Source: a bacterium | GTDB taxonomy: Bacteria; Cyanobacteriota; Sericytochromatia; S15B-MN24; VGJW01 | Length of the DNA stretch: 5,400 nt | NCBI GenBank assembly: GCA_021790035.1 | Contig: JAJYIO010000223.1 | Location: forward strand, 1-5,400 | Reading direction: 5' to 3' | Shown: positions 5,206 to 5,400 of the stretch, piece by piece | Layout: each line of letters starts with the position of its first letter | Position numbering within the stretch: position 1 is the stretch's first letter | The notes under the pieces: model-generated | Told to the model about the DNA's origin: nothing | Seen by the model: the letters and a program-made list of their open reading frames with translations, nothing else | The model's database searches: none | Made by a program: the position numbers and the translations under genes

Positions 5206-5400
5206 TCCCCGGGGGATCGGCCATCATCCCCGGGGGATCACGGGCGATCCCCGGGGGATCGGCCATCGTCCCCGAGGGATCACGGCCGATCCCCGAGGGA
5301 TCGGCCATCATCCCCGAGGGATCGGCCATCATCCCCGAGGGATCACGGGCGATCCCCGGGGGATCGGCCATCATCCCCGAGGGATCACGGGCGATCCCCG
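5206..5400. repeat. Tandem array of 21-bp repeats, at least nine units, running off the right edge
   Basis: Nine complete units of exactly 21 nt start at 5206, 5227, 5248, 5269, 5290, 5311, 5332, 5353 and 5374, with a tenth begun at 5395. Each starts TCCCCGRGGGATC and ends either CGGCCATCA (type A) or ACGGGCGA (type B). The order is A B A B A A B A B, with single-base variants in units 3 and 4 and a G/A switch in the core. B-to-A junctions give 11-bp inverted arms (GGGCGATCCCC / GGGGATCGGCC, one mismatch). One frame on each strand stays open as a heptapeptide repeat (minus: MMADPPG/IARDPSG; plus: IPEGSAI-like), but neither has a clear start or ribosome site in the window, so I call it a repeat rather than a gene. 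Confidence 0.92.

Noticed and set aside
5206..5400. CRISPR array
   Set aside because: The 21-bp units are contiguous with no unique spacers, and no cas gene is visible.

Overview
The window looks like chromosome from a high-GC Myxococcota-type bacterium (Polyangia/Sandaracinales-like). The main clue is a very cysteine-rich lipoprotein with Asp-Gly-Gly linkers and CGGCG-type repeats, an architecture typical of large delta-proteobacterial genomes. That taxonomic call is inference. All well-supported genes lie on the minus strand, so the window is described from high to low coordinates within each block.

Right block (about 2634-5400). At the right edge is an array of 21-bp tandem repeats (5206 to beyond 5400), built from two alternating unit types whose junctions are long palindromes. 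To its left is a lipoprotein gene (5090-3243, 615 aa). It has a lipobox, about 450 residues of cysteine-rich repeats that include an internal duplication of about 100 residues, and a C-terminal DUF1566/Lcl_C domain. It is followed in the same direction by a secreted 155-aa protein (3101-2634) that is essentially a stand-alone DUF1566 domain. The two DUF1566 domains are clear paralogues, and similarity continues past their stop codons.

Middle (about 2099-2633). This stretch has no convincing large gene. It holds a degenerate copy of the 21-bp repeat (2242-2300), a GC-rich hairpin, and a possible small leaderless plus-strand ORF (2415-2609) behind a TAGACT -10-like box.

Left block (1-2098). 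Two minus-strand genes are tightly coupled (5 nt apart). The first is a 420-aa protein I do not recognise, with repeated short helical N-terminal segments (possibly SAP/HeH-like), a disordered C-terminal linker and an acidic tail. The second is brxL, the Lon-like AAA+ protein of BREX phage-defence systems. It is intact for 276 residues, through Walker A and Walker B, and then leaves the window. Because orf420 opens the transcription unit and brxL comes second, this is not the canonical order in which brxL closes a type I BREX operon. It may be the front end of a divergent BREX-like defence operon that continues to the left. This block is visibly lower in GC than the right block, which fits an acquired defence island.
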